A DNA stretch of 64,000 bases from an uncultured Oscillibacter sp. (GTDB taxonomy: Bacteria > Bacillota > Clostridia > Oscillospirales > Oscillospiraceae), in NCBI GenBank assembly GCA_910589315.1, contig CAJUTB010000001.1:114445-178444 (forward strand), written 5' to 3'. Of this stretch, positions 50,370 to 58,801 are shown one piece after another. The number at the start of each line of letters is the position of its first letter. The first letter of the stretch is position 1. Under the pieces are notes generated by a model. The model was not told the DNA's origin. It worked only from the letters and a program-made list of their open reading frames with translations, and did no database searches. Made by a program: the position numbers and the translations under genes.

Positions 50370-51557
50370 ATGGCGACTTTGAATCTGAAAAGCATTAAGA
50401 AAATCTATCCTCACAGCGGACAGAAGGCCACCAGGAAGAAGGCTGGAGAGCCGGGGAAAAAAACGAACCTGCAAGTGACGAACCAAGGCGTTGTAGCCGT
50501 GCAGGAGTTCAATCTGGATATCGCGGACAAGGAGTTCATTGTCCTGGTCGGTCCCTCCGGCTGCGGCAAGTCGACGACGCTGCGGATGGTGGCGGGCCTG
50601 GAAGAAATCTCCGAAGGAGATCTGTACATTGACGGCCAGCGGATGAACGACGTGGAGCCGAAAAACCGGGATATTGCCATGGTGTTCCAGAGCTACGCGC
50701 TGTACCCGCATATGACAGTTTACGACAACATGGCCTTTCCGCTGAAGCTGCGGAAGATGTCCAAGGAGGAGATCGACCGGCGGGTAAAGGAAGCGGCGGA
50801 GATTCTGGACATCACCCAGTATCTGGACCGGAAGCCCAAGGCGTTGTCCGGCGGCCAGCGGCAGCGGGTTGCCATCGGGCGGGCAATTGTCCGGGAACCG
50901 AAGGTGCTGCTGATGGACGAACCTCTCTCGAACCTGGACGCCAAGCTCCGCAACCAGATGCGGGCGGAGATCATCAAGCTGCGCCAGAAGATCAACACGA
51001 CCTTCATGTATGTCACCCATGACCAGACGGAGGCCATGACGCTGGGAGACCGGATTGTCATTATGAAAGACGGTTTCATCCAGCAGATCGGCACGCCCCA
51101 GGAGGTGTTCCACCATCCGGCGAATCTGTTCGTGGCCGGGTTCATCGGCTCGCCGCAGATGAACTTCTTCAACGCGAAGCTGACGGCGGAAAACGGCGGC
51201 TACCGTGTAACCGTAGGGAGCTACACGGTGGACCTGTCCGACGCAAAGGCGAAGATTCTGGCGGGCAAGGGTATTGGGAGCCAGGAGATCACGCTGGGCG
51301 TTCGTCCGGACCACGTGATTCTCGCGGAGAACGGGAACGCAGGGCTTCCGGCGCGGGTGGACGTGAGCGAAATGATGGGCAGCGCGGTCCATCTGCACGC
51401 CACCGCAGAAGGCCGGGACGTGGTAATCATTGTTCCCACGATGGACGTTTTGGGCAACTATGTGGATTCCTTCAGCCATGGCTCGGAAATCCGCCTGACG
51501 TTTGGCGGCAGTGTGTGCCATCTTTTTGACAAAGAGGGCCGAAACCTGGAATTCTGA
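50370..51557 (+). CDS. MsmX/UgpC-type ABC ATPase for carbohydrate import
   Basis: Shared ATPase that can energise several sugar importers. 395 aa. Walker A GPSGCGKSTTLRM (near 65-77), Q-loop FQSYALYPHMTVYDN, signature LSGGQRQRVAIGRA, Walker B VLLMDEPLSNLDA and the THDQTEAMTLGDR histidine are intact; a C-terminal regulatory OB region (TLGVRPDHVIL) follows. A lysine-rich insertion at about residues 11-37 (HSGQKATRKKAGEPGKKTN) is absent in most MsmX proteins. No intact binding protein or permease gene is nearby, in line with the deleted permease upstream. Confidence 0.94.
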   Translation: MATLNLKSIKKIYPHSGQKATRKKAGEPGKKTNLQVTNQGVVAVQEFNLDIADKEFIVLVGPSGCGKSTTLRMVAGLEEISEGDLYIDGQRMNDVEPKNRDIAMVFQSYALYPHMTVYDNMAFPLKLRKMSKEEIDRRVKEAAEILDITQYLDRKPKALSGGQRQRVAIGRAIVREPKVLLMDEPLSNLDAKLRNQMRAEIIKLRQKINTTFMYVTHDQTEAMTLGDRIVIMKDGFIQQIGTPQEVFHHPANLFVAGFIGSPQMNFFNAKLTAENGGYRVTVGSYTVDLSDAKAKILAGKGIGSQEITLGVRPDHVILAENGNAGLPARVDVSEMMGSAVHLHATAEGRDVVIIVPTMDVLGNYVDSFSHGSEIRLTFGGSVCHLFDKEGRNLEF

Positions 51558-51595
51558 ACACCTGCGGATGCTCCAGGCGTGATGAGTTGAAGCAA

Positions 51596-51643
51596 TAAAA
51601 AAACCCGTCTGTTGGAACGATCTTCCGGCAGGCGGGCTTTTTT
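51596..51643 (+). terminator. Terminator of the sugar cluster
   Basis: CCCGTCTG pairs with CAGGCGGG (one G-T pair), extended by TGGAA/TTCCG, and is followed by TTTTTT; the A-run before it also suits the leftward nhaC gene. Confidence 0.85.
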
Positions 51644-51654
51644 CGCGGGGCAGA

Positions 51655-52968
51655 TTATGGTTTTCCGGCGTTCTGCCGGGCTTTTTGGAGAAAGCTGCCC
51701 GCTAAGCGAGTCAGGGGGAGGAAGTAGAGGTAGCAGGCGGCAAGAACGCTGACGGCAGGCGCAGAGATGGAGGCCAGCGGCACGGCGCAGGCCAGGGACC
51801 AGGGAACCAGCGGGGCGATGATGACGCTGGTGTCCTCCAAGTCGACGGCAAGGGACTGCGGGTCCGGTTCCAGGTCCCCACAGAGCTGGTGGGTCAGAAG
51901 AATGGAGAGGGTCTGGCTGCACCCGATGACATTGGAAACAAGGGCGGAACAGGCAATGGCGGTAAAAGGCGTCGCGGCGCAGGCAATGCGGGAGAGAATG
52001 TGTTTGGTGCCGTCCAGCAGGCCGGTTTGATGGAAGATGCCCGAATAGGCGGAGGAGATGCAGACAATGGCGAGACCTTTGGCCATGGAGACCACCCCGC
52101 CGCCGTTGAGCATGGCGGCAAGCTCCGGGTCGCTGGTTTCAAACCCCAAAAGCATCATGCGGCAGACAGAGAGGAGGGGCATTTTTTGCAGGGTTACACA
52201 GCAGGCCGCCGCAAGGACAATGCTGGCCAGCATGGTCCATTTGACATGGACACGAAAGGCGGAGAGGAGGAGAATCGCCGCCACAGGAAGGAATGCGGGC
52301 CAGTGAAGCGCGAACTGACGCGAAAAGGCGGTTTCGATGTCCGGCGGGACCGCCGCGCCCCGGATGGACAGCCCCAGAACGGCATAGACGCCGCAAGCCA
52401 GAAGGAAGGGCAGAAGAGCGGTTTGAAACATTTTCTTCAAGTTGGAAAAGAGGTCGGTTTTCGTCACCTCGCAGACCAGCAGCGCGCTGGTGGAGACCGG
52501 CGACCAGCGGTCGCCAAAATAGATGCCGGAGAGGACGGCCCCTCCAGCCAAGGCGGGATGAAGGCCCAGAACGGCAGACATACTCATACAGACGGCCCCC
52601 GTGGTGGCCGCCGTACCGAACGAGGTGCCCATCAGGACGGACACGACGCAGTTGAGCAGAAAGGCTGCCAGGTAGAAAACCGAAGGATGAATGAAGGTTA
52701 TGGCGGAACAGACAATCAGCGGAATGGTTCCACTAGCGCGCCAGACGGCGGTCAAAGCCCCGATCAGCAGGAAAACCAGCAGGATTTTTCGGATGGTCCG
52801 AACGCCGGAAAGGGCCGTGCGGGCAAGCTCGCCCAACGAGAAGCCTTTGCGCTTGCCGTAGAGAAAAAAGAGCAGGAGTCCAAACAGCAGAGCGTATAAG
52901 ATGGAGCGTCCAAGCAGTACGCACACCGTCAGTCCAGCGCAGAAAGAAAGCAAAATTACGATTTCCAT
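51655..52968 (-). CDS. NhaC-family Na+/H+ antiporter
   Basis: 437-aa membrane protein with about 11-12 hydrophobic segments. NhaC features are SGTIPLIVCSAITFIHPSVFYLAAF, MGTSFGTAATTGAVCMSM (a conserved intramembrane GTSFGTAAT region) and GIYFGDRWSPVSTSALLVCEVT. It ends with a second GCSQTLSILLTHQL and ISAPAVSV repeat half. These exchangers import protons and export sodium, or swap organic acids such as malate/lactate; the ion is inferred. Monocistronic, leftward, convergent with the MsmX gene. Confidence 0.9.
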   Translation of the reverse strand: MEIVILLSFCAGLTVCVLLGRSILYALLFGLLLFFLYGKRKGFSLGELARTALSGVRTIRKILLVFLLIGALTAVWRASGTIPLIVCSAITFIHPSVFYLAAFLLNCVVSVLMGTSFGTAATTGAVCMSMSAVLGLHPALAGGAVLSGIYFGDRWSPVSTSALLVCEVTKTDLFSNLKKMFQTALLPFLLACGVYAVLGLSIRGAAVPPDIETAFSRQFALHWPAFLPVAAILLLSAFRVHVKWTMLASIVLAAACCVTLQKMPLLSVCRMMLLGFETSDPELAAMLNGGGVVSMAKGLAIVCISSAYSGIFHQTGLLDGTKHILSRIACAATPFTAIACSALVSNVIGCSQTLSILLTHQLCGDLEPDPQSLAVDLEDTSVIIAPLVPWSLACAVPLASISAPAVSVLAACYLYFLPLTRLAGSFLQKARQNAGKP

Positions 52969-53129
52969 GTAGCATCAACTCCGATAGTCGTTAGCATAGC
53001 ATATTTTGCCATCCGCGGCAAGGGGCGGATTTCAGCGGTGTTTTCACCAAAAAAGAGGGTTGGTTTGGGCGTTGAAGGCCGCAGGAGAGGAAAATTTTTG
53101 ATTTTTTTGAGCAACCGGTGGAAAAATAC

Positions 53130-53158
53130 TTGCAATCGCAGACAACTTAGGATAGAAT
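53130..53158 (+). promoter_or_regulatory. efp promoter
   Basis: TTGCAA (53130-53135) and TAGAAT (53153-53158) separated by 17 bp. The 52969-53129 part of the gap holds nothing recognisable. Confidence 0.6.
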
Positions 53159-53242
53159 AACATCGGCTGTAAACCGTATAAGAGAGAAAATGTCCTCCCC
53201 ACAGGCCGTTTTCTCGGAAATGCTTTTGAGGAGGATATTACT

Positions 53243-53812
53243 ATGCCTACAATTTCTGCCGGCGATTTTCGGAAGGGTATGATTTTTGAAATGGAAGGAA
53301 AGCCCATGCTGGTCGTGGACTTCCAGCATGTGAAGCCCGGTAAGGGCGCGGCGTTTGTGCGTACCAAGTACAAGAATGTGATTACGGGTGCGATCCGCGA
53401 GGAATCCTTTAACCCGACCGCGAAGTTTGAACAGGCCAGCGTGGAACGCCGGGACGCTGAATACAGCTACAACGACGGCGACCTGTATTACTTCATGGAC
53501 CCCGAGACCTATGATATGTCCCCCCTGAACCGGGACGTTCTGGGCGAAGCGTTCAAGTTCATGAAGGAAAACACCGTATGCAAGCTGGTGAGCTACAAGG
53601 GCAATGTGTTTACGGTGGAAGTTCCCAACTTTATGGATCTGGAAGTGACGGAGACGGAACCCGGCGTGAAGGGCGACACCGCTACAAACGTCACCAAAAA
53701 GGCCACGCTGGAAACCGGCGCGGTGATTCAGGTGCCTCTGTTTATCAATGAGGGCGAGAAAATTCAGGTGGATACCCGTACGGGCGAATATCTGGGCCGC
53801 TGCAAGGAGTGA
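53243..53812 (+). CDS. efp: Elongation factor P
   Basis: Helps ribosomes through polyproline stretches. 189 aa, three beta-barrel domains. The modification loop is HVKPGKGAAFVR (Lys near 34); PLFINEGEKIQVDTRTGEYLGR is the C-terminal signature. GAGGAGG precedes the ATG. A CD1247-like gene follows 52 bp later, a common clostridial pair. Confidence 0.98.
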   Translation: MPTISAGDFRKGMIFEMEGKPMLVVDFQHVKPGKGAAFVRTKYKNVITGAIREESFNPTAKFEQASVERRDAEYSYNDGDLYYFMDPETYDMSPLNRDVLGEAFKFMKENTVCKLVSYKGNVFTVEVPNFMDLEVTETEPGVKGDTATNVTKKATLETGAVIQVPLFINEGEKIQVDTRTGEYLGRCKE

Positions 53813-53864
53813 GCCTGCGGTGAAAGCCGTCTGAAAAAGCTGCATGATGAAAGGAGTTTCTGCA

Positions 53865-54293
53865 ATGGAAATTACGGAGAAGGTTGCCTATTTGAAGGGC
53901 TTGGCCGAAGGTATGGAACTGGACACCAGTAAGAAAGAGGGCAAACTGCTCGCTGCGATGATTGATGTTCTGGAAGATATCGCGTTGGAGCTGGAGGAGC
54001 TGAAGGAGGCCCAGGAGGAACTGGGCGACGGCCTGGACGCAGTCAGCGACGACTTGGAGGATGTGGAGGAACTGCTCTACGGCGAGGACGACGAGGAGGA
54101 AGACTCCATTGAGGAGGACCTGGATGGGGAGGATTGTTTTGCAACCACCTGTCCCAGCTGTGAGGAGACCATTTATTTTGATGATACCGTGTTGGAGGAG
54201 GGCGAAGTAATTTGCCCGAACTGCGGCGAAAAGCTGGAGTTTGACTTCGCCAGCCTGGACGACGGTGAGGAAGAAGAAACGGACGAAGAATAA
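53865..54293 (+). CDS. CD1247-type acidic protein with zinc ribbon
   Basis: 142 aa. The N-terminal ~60 residues are helical (MEITEKVAYLKGLAEGMELD...ELEELKEAQEEL), then a very acidic stretch, then CPSC...CPNC about 22 residues apart, a zinc ribbon, and an acidic tail. AAAGGAG supports the ATG at 53865. This architecture follows efp in many Clostridia; its role is unknown, perhaps linked to RNA polymerase or ribosomes. Not essential to any visible pathway here. Confidence 0.85.
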   Translation: MEITEKVAYLKGLAEGMELDTSKKEGKLLAAMIDVLEDIALELEELKEAQEELGDGLDAVSDDLEDVEELLYGEDDEEEDSIEEDLDGEDCFATTCPSCEETIYFDDTVLEEGEVICPNCGEKLEFDFASLDDGEEEETDEE

Positions 54294-54320
54294 GACGGAT
54301 ATTATTTTGCAGGGCAAAAC

Positions 54321-54346
54321 AGCGGGGCGGGTACGCCCGTCCCGCT
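54321..54346 (+). terminator. Hairpin after the efp operon
   Basis: AGCGGG pairs with CCCGCT with an inner CGGG/CCCG stem and a TACG loop; the tail TTATGTTTGTGTG is only moderately T-rich. Confidence 0.5.
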
Positions 54347-54405
54347 TATGTTTGTGTGCTTTGTGGGAGTGTGTAAATTTTTCAGCATACTTTCTGCTTC
54401 CCTCT

Positions 54406-54434
54406 TGCAAGTGAGGGAAAAATGTGGCATAATA
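54406..54434 (+). promoter_or_regulatory. Ancestral tRNA-Ser promoter
   Basis: TTGCAA and CATAAT with a 17-bp spacer, about 36 bases before the truncated tRNA 5' half. It now drives the duplicated fragment; the full tRNA 210 bp downstream has no clear promoter of its own. Confidence 0.55.
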
Positions 54435-54469
54435 AGAAAGCACTCTGTTTACAGAGTAAAATAGAATGT

Positions 54470-54509
54470 GCAGCGGTATCGAAGTGGTCGTAACGAGCTT
54501 GACTCGAAA
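54470..54509 (+). pseudogene. Truncated tRNA-Ser (5' half), attachment-site direct repeat
   Basis: 40 bases identical to the first 40 of the intact tRNA-Ser at 54681-54720, stopping in the anticodon loop (CTCGAAA) where foreign DNA begins. Together they bracket a 171-bp insert (54510-54680). This is the pattern left by a tyrosine-recombinase crossover in a tRNA anticodon loop. Confidence 0.8.
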
Positions 54510-54571
54510 ACGTGTGGGTCAGGCAATTGGGAAACGGCGGAAAGGCTTGGTATCACTGGATTTTCTGAAAT

Positions 54572-54638
54572 ATCTACGTTTATCTACGGCGGTTTATCTA
54601 CGGATTTTCTACACTTTTTCTACGCTTTTCTACGCGGT
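54572..54638 (+). repeat. TCTACG direct repeats in the tRNA insert
   Basis: Six TCTAC(G/A) units in 67 bp (as in TTTTCTACG), spaced about 11-15 bp. Another TTTTTCTACG occurs at about 56241-56250, upstream of the integrase gene. Likely arm-type binding sites for the integrase or a related one. Confidence 0.55.
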
Positions 54639-54680
54639 TTTTTGGTAAAGGCAAACCCGGAAAGCGTTGCAACTCAATAT

Positions 54681-54769
54681 GCAGCGGTATCGAAGTGGTC
54701 GTAACGAGCTTGACTCGAAATCAAGTTGTCCGCAAGGGCACGTGGGTTCGAATCCCACCCGCTGCGCCA
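54681..54769 (+). tRNA. tRNA-Ser (anticodon CGA)
   Basis: Complete class II tRNA with CCA encoded. Acceptor GCAGCGG pairs with CCGCTGC; anticodon arm CTTGA-CTCGAAA-TCAAG reads UCG codons; a long variable arm TGTCCGCAAGGGCA and a T-arm GTGGG-TTCGAAT-CCCAC follow. It was rebuilt by an integration event, its 5' half duplicated upstream. Confidence 0.93.
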
Positions 54770-54936
54770 GATTAGAAGTTTCCATTATGGCACGGTTTCC
54801 CCCTAGAGGCGTGAAACTGTGCTGTGATGGGAATTTTCTTCATTTTCCGCCCCGCGTGCAGCGAAGCGAGTCGAGGCGTGGGACTGCGGAGCGAAAACGC
54901 CGTAGTGTTTATGTTATAGTATCGTGCGGAAGGGCT

Positions 54937-56127
54937 TTATTGCAGGAACATACCGCTCATTGCAGCGGCGGATTGCTCCTGAGCGGAGAAGTCCAGGTGC
55001 GCGTAGATATCGGCGGTGGTGGAGAAGGTGCTGTGTCCCAGCCAGAGCTGAATCTGCTTCATGGGAATGCCGCTGCTCAACAGCAAACTCGCGCAAGTGT
55101 GACGTAGGTCGTGGAAGCGGATTTTACGCAGTCCGTATTTGCGGAGAACCCATCTGAAATGCTCCGTCACAAAGTTGGGGCGCAGGATTTTGCCGCATTC
55201 GTCCACGCAGATGTAATCGAGGTAATCCCGGCAGTAGGAGTCCCGAAAAAGAGTTCGGTTCTTTTCCTGCCGTTCTTTTGCATCCAGCAGCAAGGTTTCC
55301 ACCACGGGAATCAACGGGAGCGTCCGGAAGCTGGATTTGGTTTTGAGCACATCCTCTCCCAGCGGCACAAACTTACCGCCTACATTTGCTTCAATAACTT
55401 TATGCGAGATGGAGATGGTTTTTTTCCCGAAGTCGACGGCATCCCAGCGCAGGCCCAGCGTCTCGCTGCGGCGCAGGCCATAGTAAGCGGCGATCTTGAC
55501 GCAGAGCTCCAACGGGTCCCCGGCGACGGCGTGAAACAGGTCGAGTATCTCCTCCTCGCTGTAAAAGGAGCCATGGTAGACATTCTTCTTGGGACGGTCG
55601 ACCTGATCGGCAGGGTTCTTGGCGAGGATGTCCTTTTTCACCGCACTCTGAAGGGCCTTGCGGATGATAGCGTGGTAATGGATGACCGTGTTGGTGGTGT
55701 AGCCGTCGTTGAGGATGGACTGATAAAAGTTTTCAATGTCCTGGGGTGTGAGCGCGCCGAGCTGAACTGCGGAGGCGGTAAAGTAGGGAATCACCCGCGC
55801 TTTCATCATGAAGGAATAGCTCTGATAGGTGGCGGTGGCGATAGAGGGCTGTATACTGTCCAGCCATTTTTTCATGTAGTCCACGAACAGCACCTGTGCC
55901 TCGGGAGCGTATTCACTGACGGAAGCGGCTGTGGTTTCCTGTTTGCTTTTTTCCTGAAGTTCGTACTGCATCCGAATCTCGTCCAGGGCTTTCTGCGCCT
56001 TGCGTTCGCTGGTGGTGGAAACCGGGAGCTTGGTGGCGATCCACTTTGTCTTTCGTTTGCCGTCCACTTTCAGGTAAAGGACGGCATAATAGTAACCATT
56101 TTTCTTTTGTAGGCAGCCTGTTATCAT
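54937..56127 (-). CDS. int: Tyrosine-type site-specific integrase
   Basis: 396-aa phage/ICE-type integrase. Residues ~1-50 form the AP2-like arm-binding domain, ~75-165 the SAM-like core-binding domain (FVDYMKKWLDSIQP...), and ~185-385 the catalytic domain. Active residues are visible: Arg in YGLRRSETLGLRW, His-x-x-Arg in RFHDLRHTCASLLL, the third-His region QLWLGHSTFSTT, and the Tyr in ADIYAHLDF. It points away from, but ends 168 bp from, tRNA-Ser, the usual place for an integrase using a tRNA site. The excisionase lies upstream. Confidence 0.96.
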   Translation of the reverse strand: MITGCLQKKNGYYYAVLYLKVDGKRKTKWIATKLPVSTTSERKAQKALDEIRMQYELQEKSKQETTAASVSEYAPEAQVLFVDYMKKWLDSIQPSIATATYQSYSFMMKARVIPYFTASAVQLGALTPQDIENFYQSILNDGYTTNTVIHYHAIIRKALQSAVKKDILAKNPADQVDRPKKNVYHGSFYSEEEILDLFHAVAGDPLELCVKIAAYYGLRRSETLGLRWDAVDFGKKTISISHKVIEANVGGKFVPLGEDVLKTKSSFRTLPLIPVVETLLLDAKERQEKNRTLFRDSYCRDYLDYICVDECGKILRPNFVTEHFRWVLRKYGLRKIRFHDLRHTCASLLLSSGIPMKQIQLWLGHSTFSTTADIYAHLDFSAQEQSAAAMSGMFLQ

Positions 56128-56331
56128 ATTTTCCTCCTGTTCTCATAACAAACGATGGATTTGCCTGCCTTCGACAACACCAACCATACCACAACCGCCA
56201 GAGAATAGCTATCACTCCGGGTGGAGAAAAGTCACTCGATTTTTCTACGAAAATTTGACATGACTGGGGTCTGACAGAGCGTTTCCCAAAATAGAAATAT
56301 CCCCCCGTTTGACAAGCTGGGGATAGAGATA

Positions 56332-56526
56332 TCAGGATGGGCGCATCAGGTATTCGATGATGAAGACCTTGGGAATCTTGTAGGTACGGCCAATACGGAC
56401 GCTTTTGATTTCCTGGTTAGCCAAGAGGCGGTAAGCCAGCTTTCGGCTGATGCCGCCCAGCATTTTGCACAGGTCATTGATCTCCACCACATCGGGATAA
56501 CCGTCATACATTCCTTGTGTTTTCAT
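56332..56526 (-). CDS. xis: Excisionase-like MerR/HTH_17 protein
   Basis: 64-aa DNA-binding protein. DVVEINDLCKMLGGISRKLAYRLLANQEIKSVRIGRTYKIPK is the HTH_17/excisionase pattern: a helix-turn-helix followed by a basic wing. It is encoded 200 bp ahead of the integrase on the same strand, as in Tn916-like and ICE recombination modules, where it directs excision. ATG at 56526; the ribosome site is GAAAGG. Confidence 0.85.
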   Translation of the reverse strand: MKTQGMYDGYPDVVEINDLCKMLGGISRKLAYRLLANQEIKSVRIGRTYKIPKVFIIEYLMRPS

Positions 56527-56615
56527 AGCAAAATAATACCTTTCTTTCGACAGATTTTACAGTTGAAAATGGGAAGCGAGGCTATCCGTCTGCCTGAACA
56601 GCCCCGCTTTTCGGA

Positions 56616-56807
56616 TCACCGCTCCTGTTTGGAGCGATTTTTTCTGTTCTCCCTGACTGGCGGCAGCTCCAAGAGCTGCCGCACTCGTTTCTGCACATGG
56701 CGTTCCATCGCCGCCAGCCGTTCAGGTTGGTGTGGCGTTGGGCTGACCCCGTAAGCGGTCCCCCTTGTCTTGGCGTAACTGTCCAGGTCCTTCCAGTCCT
56801 CCGGCAT
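56616..56807 (-). CDS. Small unassigned ORF, possibly a gene fragment
   Basis: 63 aa (MPEDWKDLDSYAKTRGTAYG...NRKNRSKQER), basic at its end. It has coding-like composition but no ribosome site at the ATG, so it may be the 3' fragment of a larger lost gene lying between the helicase and excisionase genes. No family recognised. Confidence 0.3.
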   Translation of the reverse strand: MPEDWKDLDSYAKTRGTAYGVSPTPHQPERLAAMERHVQKRVRQLLELPPVRENRKNRSKQER

Positions 56808-56872
56808 AGCGAATGTGCGTTAGAAAGTAAACGGAGATTTTGCGCCGGGAGGTCCTTTTCGTCACGCAGCTC

Positions 56873-58801
56873 TTATGATGCTGCTTCCATAAAATAGCTG
56901 CTGCTTTTTACCTGCTGGATAAACTTTGCCACGTCCTCTAAGCTGTTGGTCACCGGCATTTCCGGCAGGGCGGCCAGCACATCCTTGCTGTAGCGTTTGC
57001 CCTCGGCGGCCCGCTCATCCAGGATGGCCACCACGCAGGTGTCTGTCTCGGTACGGATAGCCCGACCGAAGCCCTGCTTCAGCTTGATCTGCATTTTCGG
57101 CACCACCACCGCCCGAATAAACAGCCGGAGGGTGGGATAATTTTCCCGCTCTTTTTCCTTCAGAGCGTCCGGCACGGCGAAGGGAAGGCGGGGGATAATC
57201 AGCAGAGAGACGCAGTCACCGGGAAAGTCGAAGCCCTCCCAGGCGGCTCCTGCCGCCAGCAGTACACTGCCTGGGCTGGACTTGAACTGCTCCGTGGTAT
57301 GGATAGTGCTGCGGCCCATGGTGAACAGCGGATACCGCAGACCATGTCCCGGCAGACGCTCCTTCACTGCCGACATGGCGGCATAAGACGTGAACAGAGC
57401 CAGAGCGTGGCCCTGGGCCGCGCCCAGCAGGGCGGCGATCTCCTTTGCCAACGCGTCATAGTAGGCCGCGGCCTTTTGCCTGGGCGGAAACTTTGGTAAG
57501 TACAGCAGACAATTCTTCTGGTAGTCGAAGGGTGAAAGTGCGACCGACTCTGTGACACGGCTGTCGGTGAGCAGGCCCGTTTCTTCTTTGAAGCGACGAA
57601 AGTCCTCGCCCACGGCCAGGGTGGCGGAGGTAAGGATGGCGGGCCGCTGCTGCCGCCAAAGGGTATGGCGAAGCTGGGCAGTCAGATCGGAAATGGTGGC
57701 ACACAGCATGGTGCCGCCGTGGGTATCCTCCTTGGTGTAGAAGACCATATCCGGGTGGCCTTGGCGGAACAGGGACACCGCAGAGGATACGGTGTTCAGC
57801 CGCCTGCGGGCAGCAGTGGTGAGCAGGCCGTGGAGCTGCCGGTCGATCACCGTCAGGCTTCGTTCTGGCGCAAGCAGCGACTTTTTGTAATGGTCGAAGG
57901 GCCTGTCCTCCGGCGGGCGGTCCAGCTTCCGCAGCAGGGCCTTGGCACTGTCATTCAGGACTTCCGCAGCCAGCAGGAAGCGTTCTCCCCGCAGACTGTA
58001 GGTAAGTGCGCGGATATTCTCCGCTGACAGGGTCACCCCGAACATCTGGCGGGCGGTCTCCGGCAGCTTGTGGGCCTCGTCCACAATAAGGGCACAGGTA
58101 TCCGGGAGGATGGGCCTGCGTCCGCTGCCCCGGTGGATGGCGTCTGCCAGCAGCAGGTTGTGGTTGCAGATCTGGAAAAGATACTGCCCGGAATCGCACT
58201 TCTCCAAAAAAGAACGATACTGGCAGGTCTCCTGCGAACAGTCGCAGATCCGGGGGACGCAGACACGCTCCTGGTCATAGCCGCTGAGATGGGCGATCTC
58301 GTCCATGTCCAGTTCATTCCGCAGCGCAAGCAGGGCATTTCCGGCCCTCCAGTTTTTCTTTCGGAGATCCAACTGGCCCAGCCGCCGTTCCAGACGGTCA
58401 TCGCAGACATAGTGGGACTTTCCCTTGCGGATCACTGCACGGAGAGGCTGTGTGATCATGCCGTCCTCCGCCAGCAGGCCGGACAGCAGGGGGAGGTATT
58501 CGTCCCGTGCCGCGGTTTGGAGGGCTATGCTGGAAGTGGAGATTAAAATAGGCCGGACGGGGAGCCCGCTGGCGGCGCGGAAGCGGTGGTACACCGTCCC
58601 CGCCGCCAGATAGGCGTAGGTCTTGCCGATCCCCGTCCCGGCGTCACACAGGGCGATACCGCCGTCCAGCATGGCGTCCAGCATCCGGTGACAGAGCGCG
58701 ATTTGTTCAGGGCGTTCCGCCATGCTCCGGGTTGGGAGAAGGTTTTTGAATATGTGGTCGATCTCATTATGGGCGTTTTGCCTGTTATTGTCGTAATTCA
58801 T
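56873..58801 (-). CDS. DinG/XPD-like ATP-dependent DNA helicase
   Basis: 642-aa superfamily 2 iron-sulfur helicase. Walker A-type motif DAGTGIGKTYAYLA (residues ~53-66), then the four-cysteine patch region (VCVPRICDCSQETCQYRSFLEKC, here named by key cysteines) near 180-205, the DEAH box VDEAHKLPE near 245, ILTSATL and the final QGFGRAIRTETD motif VI. It lacks the exonuclease domain of long DinG forms. Shorter relatives are common on Firmicutes mobile elements, where they may help replication or transfer. Monocistronic here. Confidence 0.88.
   Translation of the reverse strand: MNYDNNRQNAHNEIDHIFKNLLPTRSMAERPEQIALCHRMLDAMLDGGIALCDAGTGIGKTYAYLAAGTVYHRFRAASGLPVRPILISTSSIALQTAARDEYLPLLSGLLAEDGMITQPLRAVIRKGKSHYVCDDRLERRLGQLDLRKKNWRAGNALLALRNELDMDEIAHLSGYDQERVCVPRICDCSQETCQYRSFLEKCDSGQYLFQICNHNLLLADAIHRGSGRRPILPDTCALIVDEAHKLPETARQMFGVTLSAENIRALTYSLRGERFLLAAEVLNDSAKALLRKLDRPPEDRPFDHYKKSLLAPERSLTVIDRQLHGLLTTAARRRLNTVSSAVSLFRQGHPDMVFYTKEDTHGGTMLCATISDLTAQLRHTLWRQQRPAILTSATLAVGEDFRRFKEETGLLTDSRVTESVALSPFDYQKNCLLYLPKFPPRQKAAAYYDALAKEIAALLGAAQGHALALFTSYAAMSAVKERLPGHGLRYPLFTMGRSTIHTTEQFKSSPGSVLLAAGAAWEGFDFPGDCVSLLIIPRLPFAVPDALKEKERENYPTLRLFIRAVVVPKMQIKLKQGFGRAIRTETDTCVVAILDERAAEGKRYSKDVLAALPEMPVTNSLEDVAKFIQQVKSSSYFMEAAS

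Noticed and set aside
54321..54680. rRNA or other tRNA genes near tRNA-Ser
   Set aside because: Only the truncated copy and the complete tRNA-Ser are present.
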